DNA of 22,892 bases. Origin: Paradesertivirga sp965650335 (GTDB taxonomy: Bacteria > Bacteroidota > Bacteroidia > Sphingobacteriales > Sphingobacteriaceae). This document shows, in pieces, positions 15,588 through 22,892 of this stretch. The notes under the pieces are model-generated. The model worked only from the letters and a program-made list of their open reading frames with translations. It ran no database searches and was not told the origin of the DNA. A program made the translations under genes and the position numbers. The DNA lies in contig CBFGOI010000078.1 in NCBI GenBank assembly GCA_965650335.1, positions 1-22,892 on the forward strand, given 5' to 3'. The first letter of the stretch is position 1; the number at the start of each line of letters is the position of its first letter.

Positions 15588-16277
15588 TTATTGAGGTACT
15601 TCTTCTAATCTTATTCCTAATAATTCTTCTAATGCCACTTTTGCAGTCAACAAGGCGACTTCCGACTCTGCTTTAGATTTACTATTTGTAGTATACTGTG
15701 TGACTGCATTATTATAGTCTTCGAAGGTAGCTTCACCTTTCTCATATTTGTATTTAACCATTGTTAATAAGTTCTGGGCATTTGAACTTGCTTGCGAGCT
15801 AATTTTTACTCCTTTCAACGCTGACAAATAATTGAAATATCGTGTTTTAACTTCCGTTGACAGTGTAAGCAGATATTCTTCCAGATCGTATTTAGCTATT
15901 TTGTATTCTTCTTTTGCTTGTTTAATGGTAGAAGGGGTTTGTAAAATCGATCCTAAACTAAATGAAAACCCAATTTGATATCCACTAAAAAAGGTTGGGT
16001 TTGAAATATTTAATGTATTTGCAGGTGAATAAACATAGGATAAGCTCAAGGGACTGAGCCACCCAACTTTGGCGCTGGTAACCGCCGATTCTGCAATCTT
16101 AATTTTACTATTGTGCGATTTTAATCTGGGATAGTTTTCTTTTGCTACAGCGATAAGTTTCTCTACATATACATATGAAACTTCGTCAAGTAATGAAGTC
16201 TGAGTTTCCTGTGCACTAGAAGGTTTAATAGAAAAGATAAAAATAATGGTAATGAATCTTCTAAGTTGTTTAGTCAT
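15588..16277 (-). CDS. Half-length TolC-like outer-membrane protein, first gene of the polysaccharide operon
   Basis: This 229-residue protein has a signal peptide (about residues 1-22, SSAQ before the mature start) and a single outer-membrane-efflux (OEP) repeat. The repeat has a long helix ending in LKSHNSKIKIAESAVTSAKVGWLSPLSLSY (52-81), a strand region (78-108, PLSLSYVYSP... GYQIGFSFSLG), and then helices TIKQAKEEYKIAKYDLEEYL and VALLTAKVALEELLGIRL (207-224). Usual TolC-type subunits are 420-500 residues with two such repeats, so this is about half size. The gene shows no stop or frameshift and ends cleanly, so it does not look broken. As the lead gene before the Wzc-like protein, with no Wza in view, it may be the outer-membrane exporter. 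That role is inference. Confidence 0.82.
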   Translation of the reverse strand: MTKQLRRFITIIFIFSIKPSSAQETQTSLLDEVSYVYVEKLIAVAKENYPRLKSHNSKIKIAESAVTSAKVGWLSPLSLSYVYSPANTLNISNPTFFSGYQIGFSFSLGSILQTPSTIKQAKEEYKIAKYDLEEYLLTLSTEVKTRYFNYLSALKGVKISSQASSNAQNLLTMVKYKYEKGEATFEDYNNAVTQYTTNSKSKAESEVALLTAKVALEELLGIRLEEVPQ

Positions 16278-16309
16278 TGTTAAATCTCACCATAATGCAG
16301 CAAATCAAT

Positions 16310-16317
16310 CAAAAATA
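16310..16317 (-). promoter_or_regulatory. -7 box candidate of the minus-strand polysaccharide operon
   Basis: On the minus strand this reads TATTTTTG, an exact match to the Bacteroidota -7 consensus TAnnTTTG. It sits 33 bases before the TolC-like ATG (16277), giving a short leader of about 25 bases. No TTG is found at the expected -33 distance, so the assignment rests on one box. Confidence 0.35.
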
Positions 16318-16630
16318 TTTAATCAGAACTTATAAGGCTTAAGAACTTGTTAACATCCTAACAAAAAATAATTTATTTCCAATTTTTAGAAACCCCTTTT
16401 TGAATCAGGCGTATATAACCCAGTATCATGCCAAACCAAAGCTTTATTATCTTTAAAAAAATACTGTACGCTTCAAAGGTATAAAGGTTGCGGAAAAATT
16501 GTCTTTTTTGCGAACTCAGTATAAAAAGAGTGTCGTTGATTATCAGTTTTATATGCGGTATTCCAATTAAATGCAGATTTTGAATAGATGCCTTTCGCAT
16601 TTTCAAAGCCACTTTTATAATAGATGGATA

Positions 16631-16657
16631 TTGCGGAGATGTATAGCATTATATTTG
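16631..16657 (+). promoter_or_regulatory. Promoter candidate of the lectin-PorP-OmpA cassette
   Basis: TATATTTG at 16650-16657 matches the -7 consensus TAnnTTTG exactly, and TTG at 16631-16633 lies 16 bases before it, slightly close for a -33 element. The predicted transcript starts about 65 bases before the ATG at 16729. Confidence 0.4.
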
Positions 16658-16728
16658 CATTAAATATTTGACTGGCGAGTATAAAAAGTATGTATGAGTA
16701 AAATATCGCCCCATTTCTAAAAATTCTG

Positions 16729-19257
16729 ATGTTTAAAAAAAATATTGCGCTGGTTTTTTTCATCTTTTTGGGTGGATTTGGGAAATTATTTGCCCAGTTT
16801 CCTTACTATGAAAGTTTTAAGAACTCTACTGCACCCGACATCGTGTTTGGCGGGCAGCCTGAGGCCTATCTTACATCTGGTAAATTAGATCCCGCTACCG
16901 GAATAACAGATCCCGTTGGTGAGGGATATCTTCGATTGACAAAGAATACGCAAAACCAAAAAGGATTTATCCACAATAAAACTAATTTCTCATCTCAGTA
17001 TGGTTTGAAAATAGATTTTGAATATTTTACTTATGGAGGAGGGCAGTTTGGCGTGTCTGCAGATGGCATTACCTTTTTTCTCTATGATGGATCAGTTTCA
17101 GATAATAACTTTAAAATCGGCGGGTTTGGCGGGTCTTTAGGATACGCACAGTACAAGCACTCGACCGATTTGTCTCCTACCGACGGTGTAACAGGAGGAT
17201 ATCTAGGAATAGGTTTGGACGAGTACGGGAACTTTTCCAACCCTACCGAACTCCGCGTTGGCGGTCCAGGACTTTTAAAACACTCTGTTACGCTTAGAGG
17301 GCGGGGAGTGGGAAATGGGCCAACCCTTCCTAATTCTGCCATTGGAAATTATAGGTATCTTACACATAAACAAACTATACCAGAATTTGGGTTGATCTCA
17401 GGAACCAGAAAAGCTGATAAAACCCATCCCGACTATAGAAAAGCTATAATTGATTTGAAACCTGCTACCGCGCCAGCAACAGGGTATTATATTACGGTTA
17501 GAATTGTGATTGGAGGAATTCCTCAGGTTACCCATACAGTAATTGATAATTATTATTATCCGGATGCTGCTCCTGCCATAGTCCGGTATGGGATCGCATC
17601 ATCCACGGGTTTTGAATATAATTATCACGAAATCAGGAATATTCGCATTAACGCTTTCGATCCTGTTCCTCCGGTTGCTATCAATGATCTAAATAATGCA
17701 ACAGCAAAAAATACTGCTGTGGAACTTAATATTTTAAATAATGATACCGATATAAATGGAAATAATACAATCGTTCCTACGACTATAACAATAACAAGTA
17801 AGACTTCCGGCGCGGTAATAACGAACAATGCCGCGGGCGGCGTAACTTATACGCCTCCACCTGGTTTTTTGGGTACCGATACATTTTATTATACCGTAAA
17901 AGATGAAGACGGAGAAACGTCAAATATCGCCAAAGTCGAAGTACTTGTAAGCAGTGTTAAACCTGTTGGACTTTCCGATAATTCGACTACTTCCGTTAAT
18001 ATCCCTGTTACCATAGATGTATTGGGTAATGATCCATCTAAATCAGATGCAACAGTAATTGCTTCGGGACCAACAGTTAAGGGGGGATCCATTAGTGTGA
18101 ATCCTGATGGTACAATTAAATATACTCCTCCTTTGAATTTTTTTGGAAATGATTCCTTTTATTATAAACTTAGAAATGGAGATGGCCTGGAGTCAGACCC
18201 GATTTTAGTTACAATACTTGTACAGAGCCCGCCGATAGCTGTGAACGATAATCAATCCACGCCGATGGATGTTCCGGTAACAATAGATTTAGCGGTTAAT
18301 GACACCGATGCTGATGGCGCAATTAATAAGGCATCAGTCACTATTAAAAGCTCGCCTGCTAACGGTACTTTAAGTCAGCCAGATGCTCAGGGAAATGTAA
18401 CTTTTAGCCCCAAGCCCAATTTTTCAGGAGTTGACAGTTTTACTTATACCATTAAAGACGATAAGGGGGCGGAATCAAACATAGCAACTGTCACCATAAC
18501 AGTCACCTCGGTTCCTAAGATCGGTCTTTCAAAAGCATTAACGAGCGTAAGAAATTCTCTGAATGGAACTTTTATAGTACGTTTTAAATTTACCGTAGGC
18601 AATTACGGCAAAGAGCCACTGGAGAAGGTCAGCATAAAGGATGATTTATCTGCGACGTTCGCCGGTACAGAGCTTAACGTTATAGGAGTTAATACCACAG
18701 GTTCTCTCAAAGCGAATAATAATTTTAATGGAATTGGTGATATTGAGTTGCTGGACCTTTCAAGCACGCTTGCTTCAAATACCACAGAAACAGTTGAGTT
18801 AATTCTGAACGTTGTTTTACTTGCTACTGATGGAACTTATCAGAATAGTGCCATCGCGGAAGGTTTTTCATCAGTTTCCGGGCAAAAAACTACCGATGCA
18901 TCTGTAGCCGGAGAAAAACCGGATCCATTTGTTTCCGGAGATGTCACACCCTCGGGTCCAACGTTTTTTCAGTTAAAAAAAGGCCCGCTATACATACCTG
19001 AGGGTTTCTCACCCAATAATGACGGCATAAACGATTTGTTTATAATTAGTAATAGCCAGGGTAAAACGATAAAATTAGAGATATATAATCGATGGGGTAA
19101 TATAGTTTATAAATCATCCGCTTATAAGAATGACTGGGATGGAAGATGTACTGTAGGAATTTTTCTGGGTGAAGATTTACCTGTTGGTACCTATTATTAT
19201 ATAGTAGTGATTGATGATACTGATAAGCGTGTGGGCTATATCACTATAAACAGATAA
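16729..19257 (+). CDS. T9SS type B cargo protein: lectin-like domain, three Ig-like repeats, CHU_C sorting domain
   Basis: This 842-residue secreted protein starts with a signal peptide (to about residue 22, ...GKLFAQ). Residues 25-310 look like an L-type (legume-like) lectin fold, with ADGITFFLYDGS (111-122), GGSLGYAQY (134-142) and GGYLGIGLDEYGNFSNP (156-172), where the Asp/Asn residues could bind calcium. Three Big_9/cadherin-like repeats follow (314-410, 411-499, 500-594), then a DUF11-like stalk (about 596-735). The C-terminal 89 residues are a gliding-motility-associated domain (IPEGFSPNNDGINDLF, YNRWGNIVYKS, VGTYYYIVV), the type B signal for type IX secretion. It is probably a surface adhesin or glycan-binding protein. 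The PorP/SprF gene follows after 2 bases, as is usual for type B cargo. Confidence 0.88.
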   Translation: MFKKNIALVFFIFLGGFGKLFAQFPYYESFKNSTAPDIVFGGQPEAYLTSGKLDPATGITDPVGEGYLRLTKNTQNQKGFIHNKTNFSSQYGLKIDFEYFTYGGGQFGVSADGITFFLYDGSVSDNNFKIGGFGGSLGYAQYKHSTDLSPTDGVTGGYLGIGLDEYGNFSNPTELRVGGPGLLKHSVTLRGRGVGNGPTLPNSAIGNYRYLTHKQTIPEFGLISGTRKADKTHPDYRKAIIDLKPATAPATGYYITVRIVIGGIPQVTHTVIDNYYYPDAAPAIVRYGIASSTGFEYNYHEIRNIRINAFDPVPPVAINDLNNATAKNTAVELNILNNDTDINGNNTIVPTTITITSKTSGAVITNNAAGGVTYTPPPGFLGTDTFYYTVKDEDGETSNIAKVEVLVSSVKPVGLSDNSTTSVNIPVTIDVLGNDPSKSDATVIASGPTVKGGSISVNPDGTIKYTPPLNFFGNDSFYYKLRNGDGLESDPILVTILVQSPPIAVNDNQSTPMDVPVTIDLAVNDTDADGAINKASVTIKSSPANGTLSQPDAQGNVTFSPKPNFSGVDSFTYTIKDDKGAESNIATVTITVTSVPKIGLSKALTSVRNSLNGTFIVRFKFTVGNYGKEPLEKVSIKDDLSATFAGTELNVIGVNTTGSLKANNNFNGIGDIELLDLSSTLASNTTETVELILNVVLLATDGTYQNSAIAEGFSSVSGQKTTDASVAGEKPDPFVSGDVTPSGPTFFQLKKGPLYIPEGFSPNNDGINDLFIISNSQGKTIKLEIYNRWGNIVYKSSAYKNDWDGRCTVGIFLGEDLPVGTYYYIVVIDDTDKRVGYITINR
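17668..18510 (+). repeat. Three tandem Ig-like (Big_9 type) domain repeats in the cargo gene
   Basis: Units begin at 17668, 17959 and 18229. Each has the pattern 'PxAxxDxxxT...NxPVxIxxLxNDxD', a middle 'TYTPxxxFxGxDxFxYxxxDxxGxxS' block and a closing strand. Units one and three keep the NDTD...G motif that may bind calcium. In unit two it is NDPSKSD. The units are diverged at DNA level, so recent expansion is unlikely. Confidence 0.8.
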
Positions 19258-19259
19258 TT

Positions 19260-20183
19260 ATGAAAAGAACTTTAGGGTTACTATTAATTCTGTTAACTGG
19301 CCTAAGTATTTCATCTGCTTTTGGCCAACAAACTGCGATGTATACGCAGTACATGTTCAATACATTGGCTATAAATCCAGGCTATGCCGGCAGCAGGAAC
19401 GTTATTTCAGCCACTGCTTTACTTCGTAACCAATGGACGGGTGTTGAAGGAGCGCCAACAACTCAAACCTTTACTCTGGACGCTCCAATAAATCAAAAAA
19501 AGGTAGGCTTGGGGCTGCAACTTTTTAGCGACAAACTAGGAAGGACTTCAAACACGGGTGCGGTGGCCAGTTATGCATATCGTATTCGAATGAGTAAGGC
19601 CAGTTTATCATTCGGGTTACAAGGAAGTTTAAGCGTATTCGATGCTGATTATAATTCTATTGAACTCGATCCTTCAGGTCTCTCTAATGACCCTGCGTTT
19701 GCTAGCAACGATAAAAAGACTCTATTTAATTTCGGAACAGGAATATATTATAATACAGATCGGTTCTATGCCGGACTATCATCACCAGAATTGATTAATA
19801 ATATATTGCCGGGCTCCGCAACCGACAAAAATCGTCAAACTTTTCACCTTTTTTTAATGTCTGGGTATGTTTTCCCAATCAATAATACATTTAAACTAAA
19901 ACCTTCGGTTCTTATTAAAGGAGTGAAGGGAGCTCCATTAGAAGCAGATGTAAATACCAGTCTGTGGATTAAAGATGTATTATCGTTAGGGGTGCAATAT
20001 AGAACCAATGCTGATATGTCCGGGTTAGTCGAAGTTCAGATAGCCCCGCAGATTCGTTTTGGATATGCTTACGATCACAGCACTACTTCATTAAGCAGTT
20101 ATAATTCAGGAAGTCATGAAATAATGTTGAGATATGAATTTGGATTTCAGCGGAATAGGGTTTTATCACCAAGATATTTTTAG
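19260..20183 (+). CDS. PorP/SprF family type IX secretion membrane protein
   Basis: This 307-residue protein has a signal peptide (through about residue 22, SSAFGQ) and the signature opening of the PorP/SprF family: QTAMYTQYMFNTLAINPGYAG, then RNVISATALLRNQWTGVEGAP. Repeated amphipathic strands follow, ending in EIMLRYEFGFQRNRVLSPRYF, consistent with an outer-membrane barrel of about 14 strands. Family members attach to, or help export and anchor, type B T9SS cargo, and their genes are usually next to the cargo gene, as here. The ATG lies 2 bases after the cargo stop. The next gene begins at or just after this gene's TAG. The name PorP/SprF denotes the family, not proven orthology to the core PorP. 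Confidence 0.93.
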   Translation: MKRTLGLLLILLTGLSISSAFGQQTAMYTQYMFNTLAINPGYAGSRNVISATALLRNQWTGVEGAPTTQTFTLDAPINQKKVGLGLQLFSDKLGRTSNTGAVASYAYRIRMSKASLSFGLQGSLSVFDADYNSIELDPSGLSNDPAFASNDKKTLFNFGTGIYYNTDRFYAGLSSPELINNILPGSATDKNRQTFHLFLMSGYVFPINNTFKLKPSVLIKGVKGAPLEADVNTSLWIKDVLSLGVQYRTNADMSGLVEVQIAPQIRFGYAYDHSTTSLSSYNSGSHEIMLRYEFGFQRNRVLSPRYF

Positions 20184-22294
20184 TGAAAATGGATATAAAG
20201 AAACTTTCCTACTTAATTGTTTTTCTGTTTTTTATAACCTCTTTTCAAACTGGTTTTTCGCAGTCACAAAAAAGCAGAGCACAATTAAAAATAGCCGAAA
20301 AATATTATAAACGATTACATTATTTATCGGCTATCCAATATTTAAAACCTCTGTTAAATGTAGATTCCACTCAGGTAGTCGCTCAGGAATTGATAGCGAA
20401 TAGCTATCGCAACCTTCGTGAATATAATGAAGCGTTACTTTGGTACAGTAAGTTGGTCAAGCAGTCAAGTTTGAAACCTGAATGGACCCTTTATTATGCG
20501 GAAGCATTAGCAAACGTGGAAAAATATGAGGAGTCTGAAAAATGGTATCGTAAATATTTAAGTCTTGTTCCGGCAGATAAAAGAGCCTCATCTTTTGTAA
20601 AGGCCGGTCCAGCATCATTTCAGGGAAATTCAGACTGGGTCGTATATCAAACCAATCTAAACACTGCTGCATCAGAATATTCTCCTGCATGGTATAAAAA
20701 AGGCTTGCTGTTTGTTAGCAATCGTTTTCCTGATCAATTAGTCAAAAATGTATTTGGCTGGGACAATACACCCTACAGCAATATTTACGAATTTGATAAT
20801 ATAAAAAACATCAAGACTGACTCCGCGGTGAATTCCGTGAGTAATAACCTATTATTCTATAAAACTAACGACGATGATACTGAACCAACCAGTAACGATA
20901 GCAAAATAGTCGGAGTTTATAATGGTCGTGTTTTTAATCCTGGACAACAAGTTTCTGTAAACGGTGTTTCGGCTGTTAAGGGTAAAGTTAACACAAAGTT
21001 TCATGAAGGCCCTTGTGTTGTAGCATCCGATGGTTCTTTGATTTTTACCCGAAACAATTATGTTTCAGGCAAAGCTGGAAAAAGTGCAGACGGAACGATA
21101 AAACTCAAACTTTTTACTGCCAGTGGTTTAAACTGGAATCATTTAGAGGAGTTTTCTTATAATAGTGATGAATATTCAGTCGGCCATCCAGCCTTGAGCG
21201 CAGATGGAAATATCTTAATATTTGTCTCTGATATGCCAGGTGGCTTTGGAGGAAAGGATTTATATTATAGCGTCAGAACCGGACTCGGGAAGCAGTGGAT
21301 CAAACCTGTAAATATGGGGCGCAAAATTAATACAGAAGGGAATGAAATGTTTCCTTTTTGGGGAAAAGACGGAGTGCTGTTTTTCTCCTCCACGGGCTAT
21401 GCGGGTTTAGGCGGACTAGATCTTTTTGAAGTTATGCTTAAGGATTTAAGGCCAGTAGGAATTCCTCACAATCTTGGTGCTCCTATTAATTCCTCTGCCG
21501 ACGATTTTGGATTGATAAGGTCGGACGATGGAAAGAGTGGCTATTTCAGCTCTAATAGATCCGGAAACGATGATATTTACGCATATACACGTCAGAGCTA
21601 CACCATTAAATTAGCGGGAAAAATTCTTGACGCCCAAACTAACTTGGCATGGCCTGGAAGTCAGGTTTATCTTCGGACCTCTGAAGGTATTGATACATTA
21701 AAGGTAAACCGTAACGGAGAATTTTCTTTCGATCTTAATAAAGAAACAGATTATGAAGTAATCGGATATAATCCTGATTACGTTACGAAAAGACAGTTTG
21801 TAAGTACAACAGGTATTCGGACTGATTCTACTATACAGGTAAACTTTATGCTTAACAAGGCTCAAAAGTCACAGTATTGGGTGGTTAAGAACTGTGATTC
21901 TTTAAAAAGAGCTTTTAATATGCCTAATATATATTACGATCTAGATAAGTCAATAATTCGTGAACAATCAACGCTAATTCTGGATAAACTTGTTCAATTG
22001 ATGAAAATGCATCCCGAAGTTTCCATTATTACTTCTAGTCATTGCGATAGTCGTGCTTCTGCAGGCTATAATAAAGCTTTGTCCTTAAGAAGGGGTGAAG
22101 CTACAAAATCCTACCTGGTGTCGAAAGGAATTAATGCTCGCAGAATCAGCGTTGAATATTACGGCAAGAGTCGTCTGGTGAATCGTTGTTATGATGGCGT
22201 GAACTGCTCGGAAGAAAACCAACAATTAAACAGAAGAACAGAATTTGACGTGATAATTAACGGGGTAAATTTAAGTCAGCTGGATTGTAGATAA
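20183..22294 (+). CDS. OmpA-family lipid/wall-linking protein with TPR and PD40 repeats (PorE-like)
   Basis: The start is GTG at 20183 (703 residues), overlapping the preceding TAG by one base, or ATG at 20189 (701). Numbers here use the GTG. A signal peptide ends near residue 27 (GFSQS). A TPR-like helical region spans about 32-130 (AEKYYKRLHYLSAIQYLKPL, YNEALLWYSKLV, EESEKWYRKYLSLVP). PD40/WD40-like blades span about 150-475 (EYSPAWYKKGLLFVSNR, GHPALSADGNILIFVSDMPGG, SGYFSSNRSGNDDIY). A carboxypeptidase-regulatory-like domain lies at 476-560, and an OmpA domain at about 583-700 with D622 in HCDSRAS and R684/R685 in NRRTEF for peptidoglycan binding. This layout matches PorE-like T9SS accessory proteins. 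The C-terminal part has several cysteines (571, 621, 669, 675, 702). Confidence 0.9.
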   Translation: MKMDIKKLSYLIVFLFFITSFQTGFSQSQKSRAQLKIAEKYYKRLHYLSAIQYLKPLLNVDSTQVVAQELIANSYRNLREYNEALLWYSKLVKQSSLKPEWTLYYAEALANVEKYEESEKWYRKYLSLVPADKRASSFVKAGPASFQGNSDWVVYQTNLNTAASEYSPAWYKKGLLFVSNRFPDQLVKNVFGWDNTPYSNIYEFDNIKNIKTDSAVNSVSNNLLFYKTNDDDTEPTSNDSKIVGVYNGRVFNPGQQVSVNGVSAVKGKVNTKFHEGPCVVASDGSLIFTRNNYVSGKAGKSADGTIKLKLFTASGLNWNHLEEFSYNSDEYSVGHPALSADGNILIFVSDMPGGFGGKDLYYSVRTGLGKQWIKPVNMGRKINTEGNEMFPFWGKDGVLFFSSTGYAGLGGLDLFEVMLKDLRPVGIPHNLGAPINSSADDFGLIRSDDGKSGYFSSNRSGNDDIYAYTRQSYTIKLAGKILDAQTNLAWPGSQVYLRTSEGIDTLKVNRNGEFSFDLNKETDYEVIGYNPDYVTKRQFVSTTGIRTDSTIQVNFMLNKAQKSQYWVVKNCDSLKRAFNMPNIYYDLDKSIIREQSTLILDKLVQLMKMHPEVSIITSSHCDSRASAGYNKALSLRRGEATKSYLVSKGINARRISVEYYGKSRLVNRCYDGVNCSEENQQLNRRTEFDVIINGVNLSQLDCR

Positions 22295-22311
22295 AATGGA
22301 TCCAGCAGTGA

Positions 22312-22892
22312 TTATTTACGGTTTAAATCGTAGTTGTACTTGATTTGTCTGTAAATATCCCTAACAATTGTAATTAAAAAATTAGAGCTTTGCGTCCAGT
22401 TGCTTCTTGTCATGGTGCTAGGCTCGGCTTCAGAGTTCTTTTGATGGAATAATTGTTTAAAATCATTAAAAAAAAGTCCTTTCCCTTTATTTCGGATGAA
22501 TGAGATACACATCAAATATTCAGTTCGATCTCCTTTAAGGCCTTCAGCATATCGCCCAAATTTTTGAAAAAAAGAATCTCGTCTCAGATGCGGATGATCG
22601 CTATAGCAATAAATTTTTTTGTAATGGGCGCCCCAGCGTTTTATCAACATTTCTGAAAATCCATATTTATATGGTTTTAAGTAAGGATATTTTAGATAGG
22701 AGTAAAAACGAACAATGTCCAGGTCTGCTCTTTCGTCCATCATATCCAAAGCGTTCTTGAAATGTACGCCAAAATCAGTTGCTGGTTCAAAATCCTCCTG
22801 AACGTAGAGAGTGTATGGAGTTGTTACAGCATCCTGGCCTTTATTGATGTTGTTCCCAAGCCCTTTATTTTGCGGACTTGTTCTCAAGGTAA
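22312..22892 (-). CDS. Glycosyltransferase family 2-like protein, 3' part (5' end cut by window)
   Basis: The frame is open through the right edge, so the 5' end is missing. The TTG at 22887 is not a real start. The visible stretch has a GT-A style pattern: NKGLGNNINKG, resembling the GT2 'NxGxxxaxNxG' block, then YTLYVQEDFEPA (26-37 counted from the TTG), a strand ending in a metal-site-like region. The rest (LDIVRFYSYLKYPYLKPYKYG..., HLRRDSFFQKFGRYAEG) is typical of a Bacteroidota glycan transferase but not family-specific. Its stop is convergent with the OmpA-family gene, 17 bases away, with no clear hairpin between. The glycan role is likely, the exact family less so. Confidence 0.65.
   Translation of the reverse strand, partial: TLRTSPQNKGLGNNINKGQDAVTTPYTLYVQEDFEPATDFGVHFKNALDMMDERADLDIVRFYSYLKYPYLKPYKYGFSEMLIKRWGAHYKKIYCYSDHPHLRRDSFFQKFGRYAEGLKGDRTEYLMCISFIRNKGKGLFFNDFKQLFHQKNSEAEPSTMTRSNWTQSSNFLITIVRDIYRQIKYNYDLNRK

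Larger units (their letters stand above)
16278..16728. other. Divergent control region between polysaccharide operon and lectin cassette
   Basis: These 451 bases are strongly AT-rich and lie between two divergent operons. They hold two TAnnTTTG boxes, one facing each way (16310-16317 and 16650-16657). The only longer frames (about 79 and 96 codons on the minus strand) have no recognisable features, and the larger one runs into the start of the plus-strand cargo gene. I see no tRNA, small RNA signature or strong hairpin. Confidence 0.5.

Noticed and set aside
16373..16763. Two minus-strand frames of about 79 and 96 codons in the gap between the TolC-like gene and the cargo gene
   Set aside because: Composition is that of translated AT-rich non-coding DNA. 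They overlap each other in different frames, and one runs into the certain start of the cargo gene.
17668..18510. Possible CRISPR-like or recent tandem duplication
   Set aside because: The repeats are about 90-residue protein domains with diverged DNA and are explained by Ig-like domains. There are no short identical repeats with spacers.
1..22892. Insertion sequences, tRNA or rRNA genes, integrase or attachment sites
   Set aside because: I looked for transposase motifs, terminal inverted repeats and cloverleaf-like stems and saw none that hold up.

Overview
The window looks like chromosomal DNA from a Bacteroidota bacterium, most likely a Sphingobacteriaceae-type organism (Pedobacter or Mucilaginibacter relatives); the genus is inference. 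The base composition is AT-rich, and start codons lack clear Shine-Dalgarno sequences. Two matches to the Bacteroidota -7 box (TAnnTTTG) precede genes. A PorP/SprF protein and a gliding-motility-type C-terminal sorting domain point to a type IX secretion system (T9SS).

Layout. (1) 1-1493, plus strand: the 3' end of an MBOAT O-acyltransferase gene and an SGNH-hydrolase-like partner, a pairing typical of polysaccharide acylation. It ends in a hairpin that starts inside the coding sequence. (2) 1507-3195, minus strand: a small outer-membrane beta-barrel protein and a YpfJ-type zinc metallopeptidase. (3) 3482-6611, plus strand: a glycosyltransferase-like protein, a Wzx-type flippase and a GT11 fucosyltransferase. 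(4) 6594-16277, minus strand: a tightly packed nine-gene exopolysaccharide operon. In transcription order it encodes a half-length TolC-like outer-membrane protein, a Wzc-like chain-length protein with a degenerate BY-kinase domain, a membrane GT2, a previously untracked 45-residue membrane protein, an O-antigen ligase/polymerase, a hexapeptide acyltransferase and three further glycosyltransferases. (5) 16729-22294, plus strand: a T9SS cassette of a lectin-like type B cargo protein, a PorP/SprF partner and an OmpA/PD40 protein. (6) 22312-22892, minus strand: the 3' part of another glycosyltransferase gene, cut by the window edge.

How it fits together (inference). Regions 3 and 4 form one Wzx/Wzy-type exopolysaccharide locus split into two convergent arms whose 3' ends overlap by 18 bases. 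Glycosyltransferases build a repeat unit that probably contains a fucosyl residue and may be acetylated. Wzx flips it, the Wzy-like protein polymerises it, and the Wzc-like protein controls length. No Wza-type outer-membrane exporter and no initiating sugar-phosphate transferase is visible here. The half-length TolC-like protein, first in the operon, is the best candidate for the outer-membrane exit. The T9SS cassette diverges from the same intergenic region and carries a lectin-like domain, so it may make a surface adhesin that binds this or another glycan.

The most interesting points are the single-repeat TolC-like protein paired with a kinase-like Wzc lacking its tyrosine tail, the small membrane protein translationally coupled to the polymerase, and the shared divergent control region between polysaccharide export and the lectin cassette.
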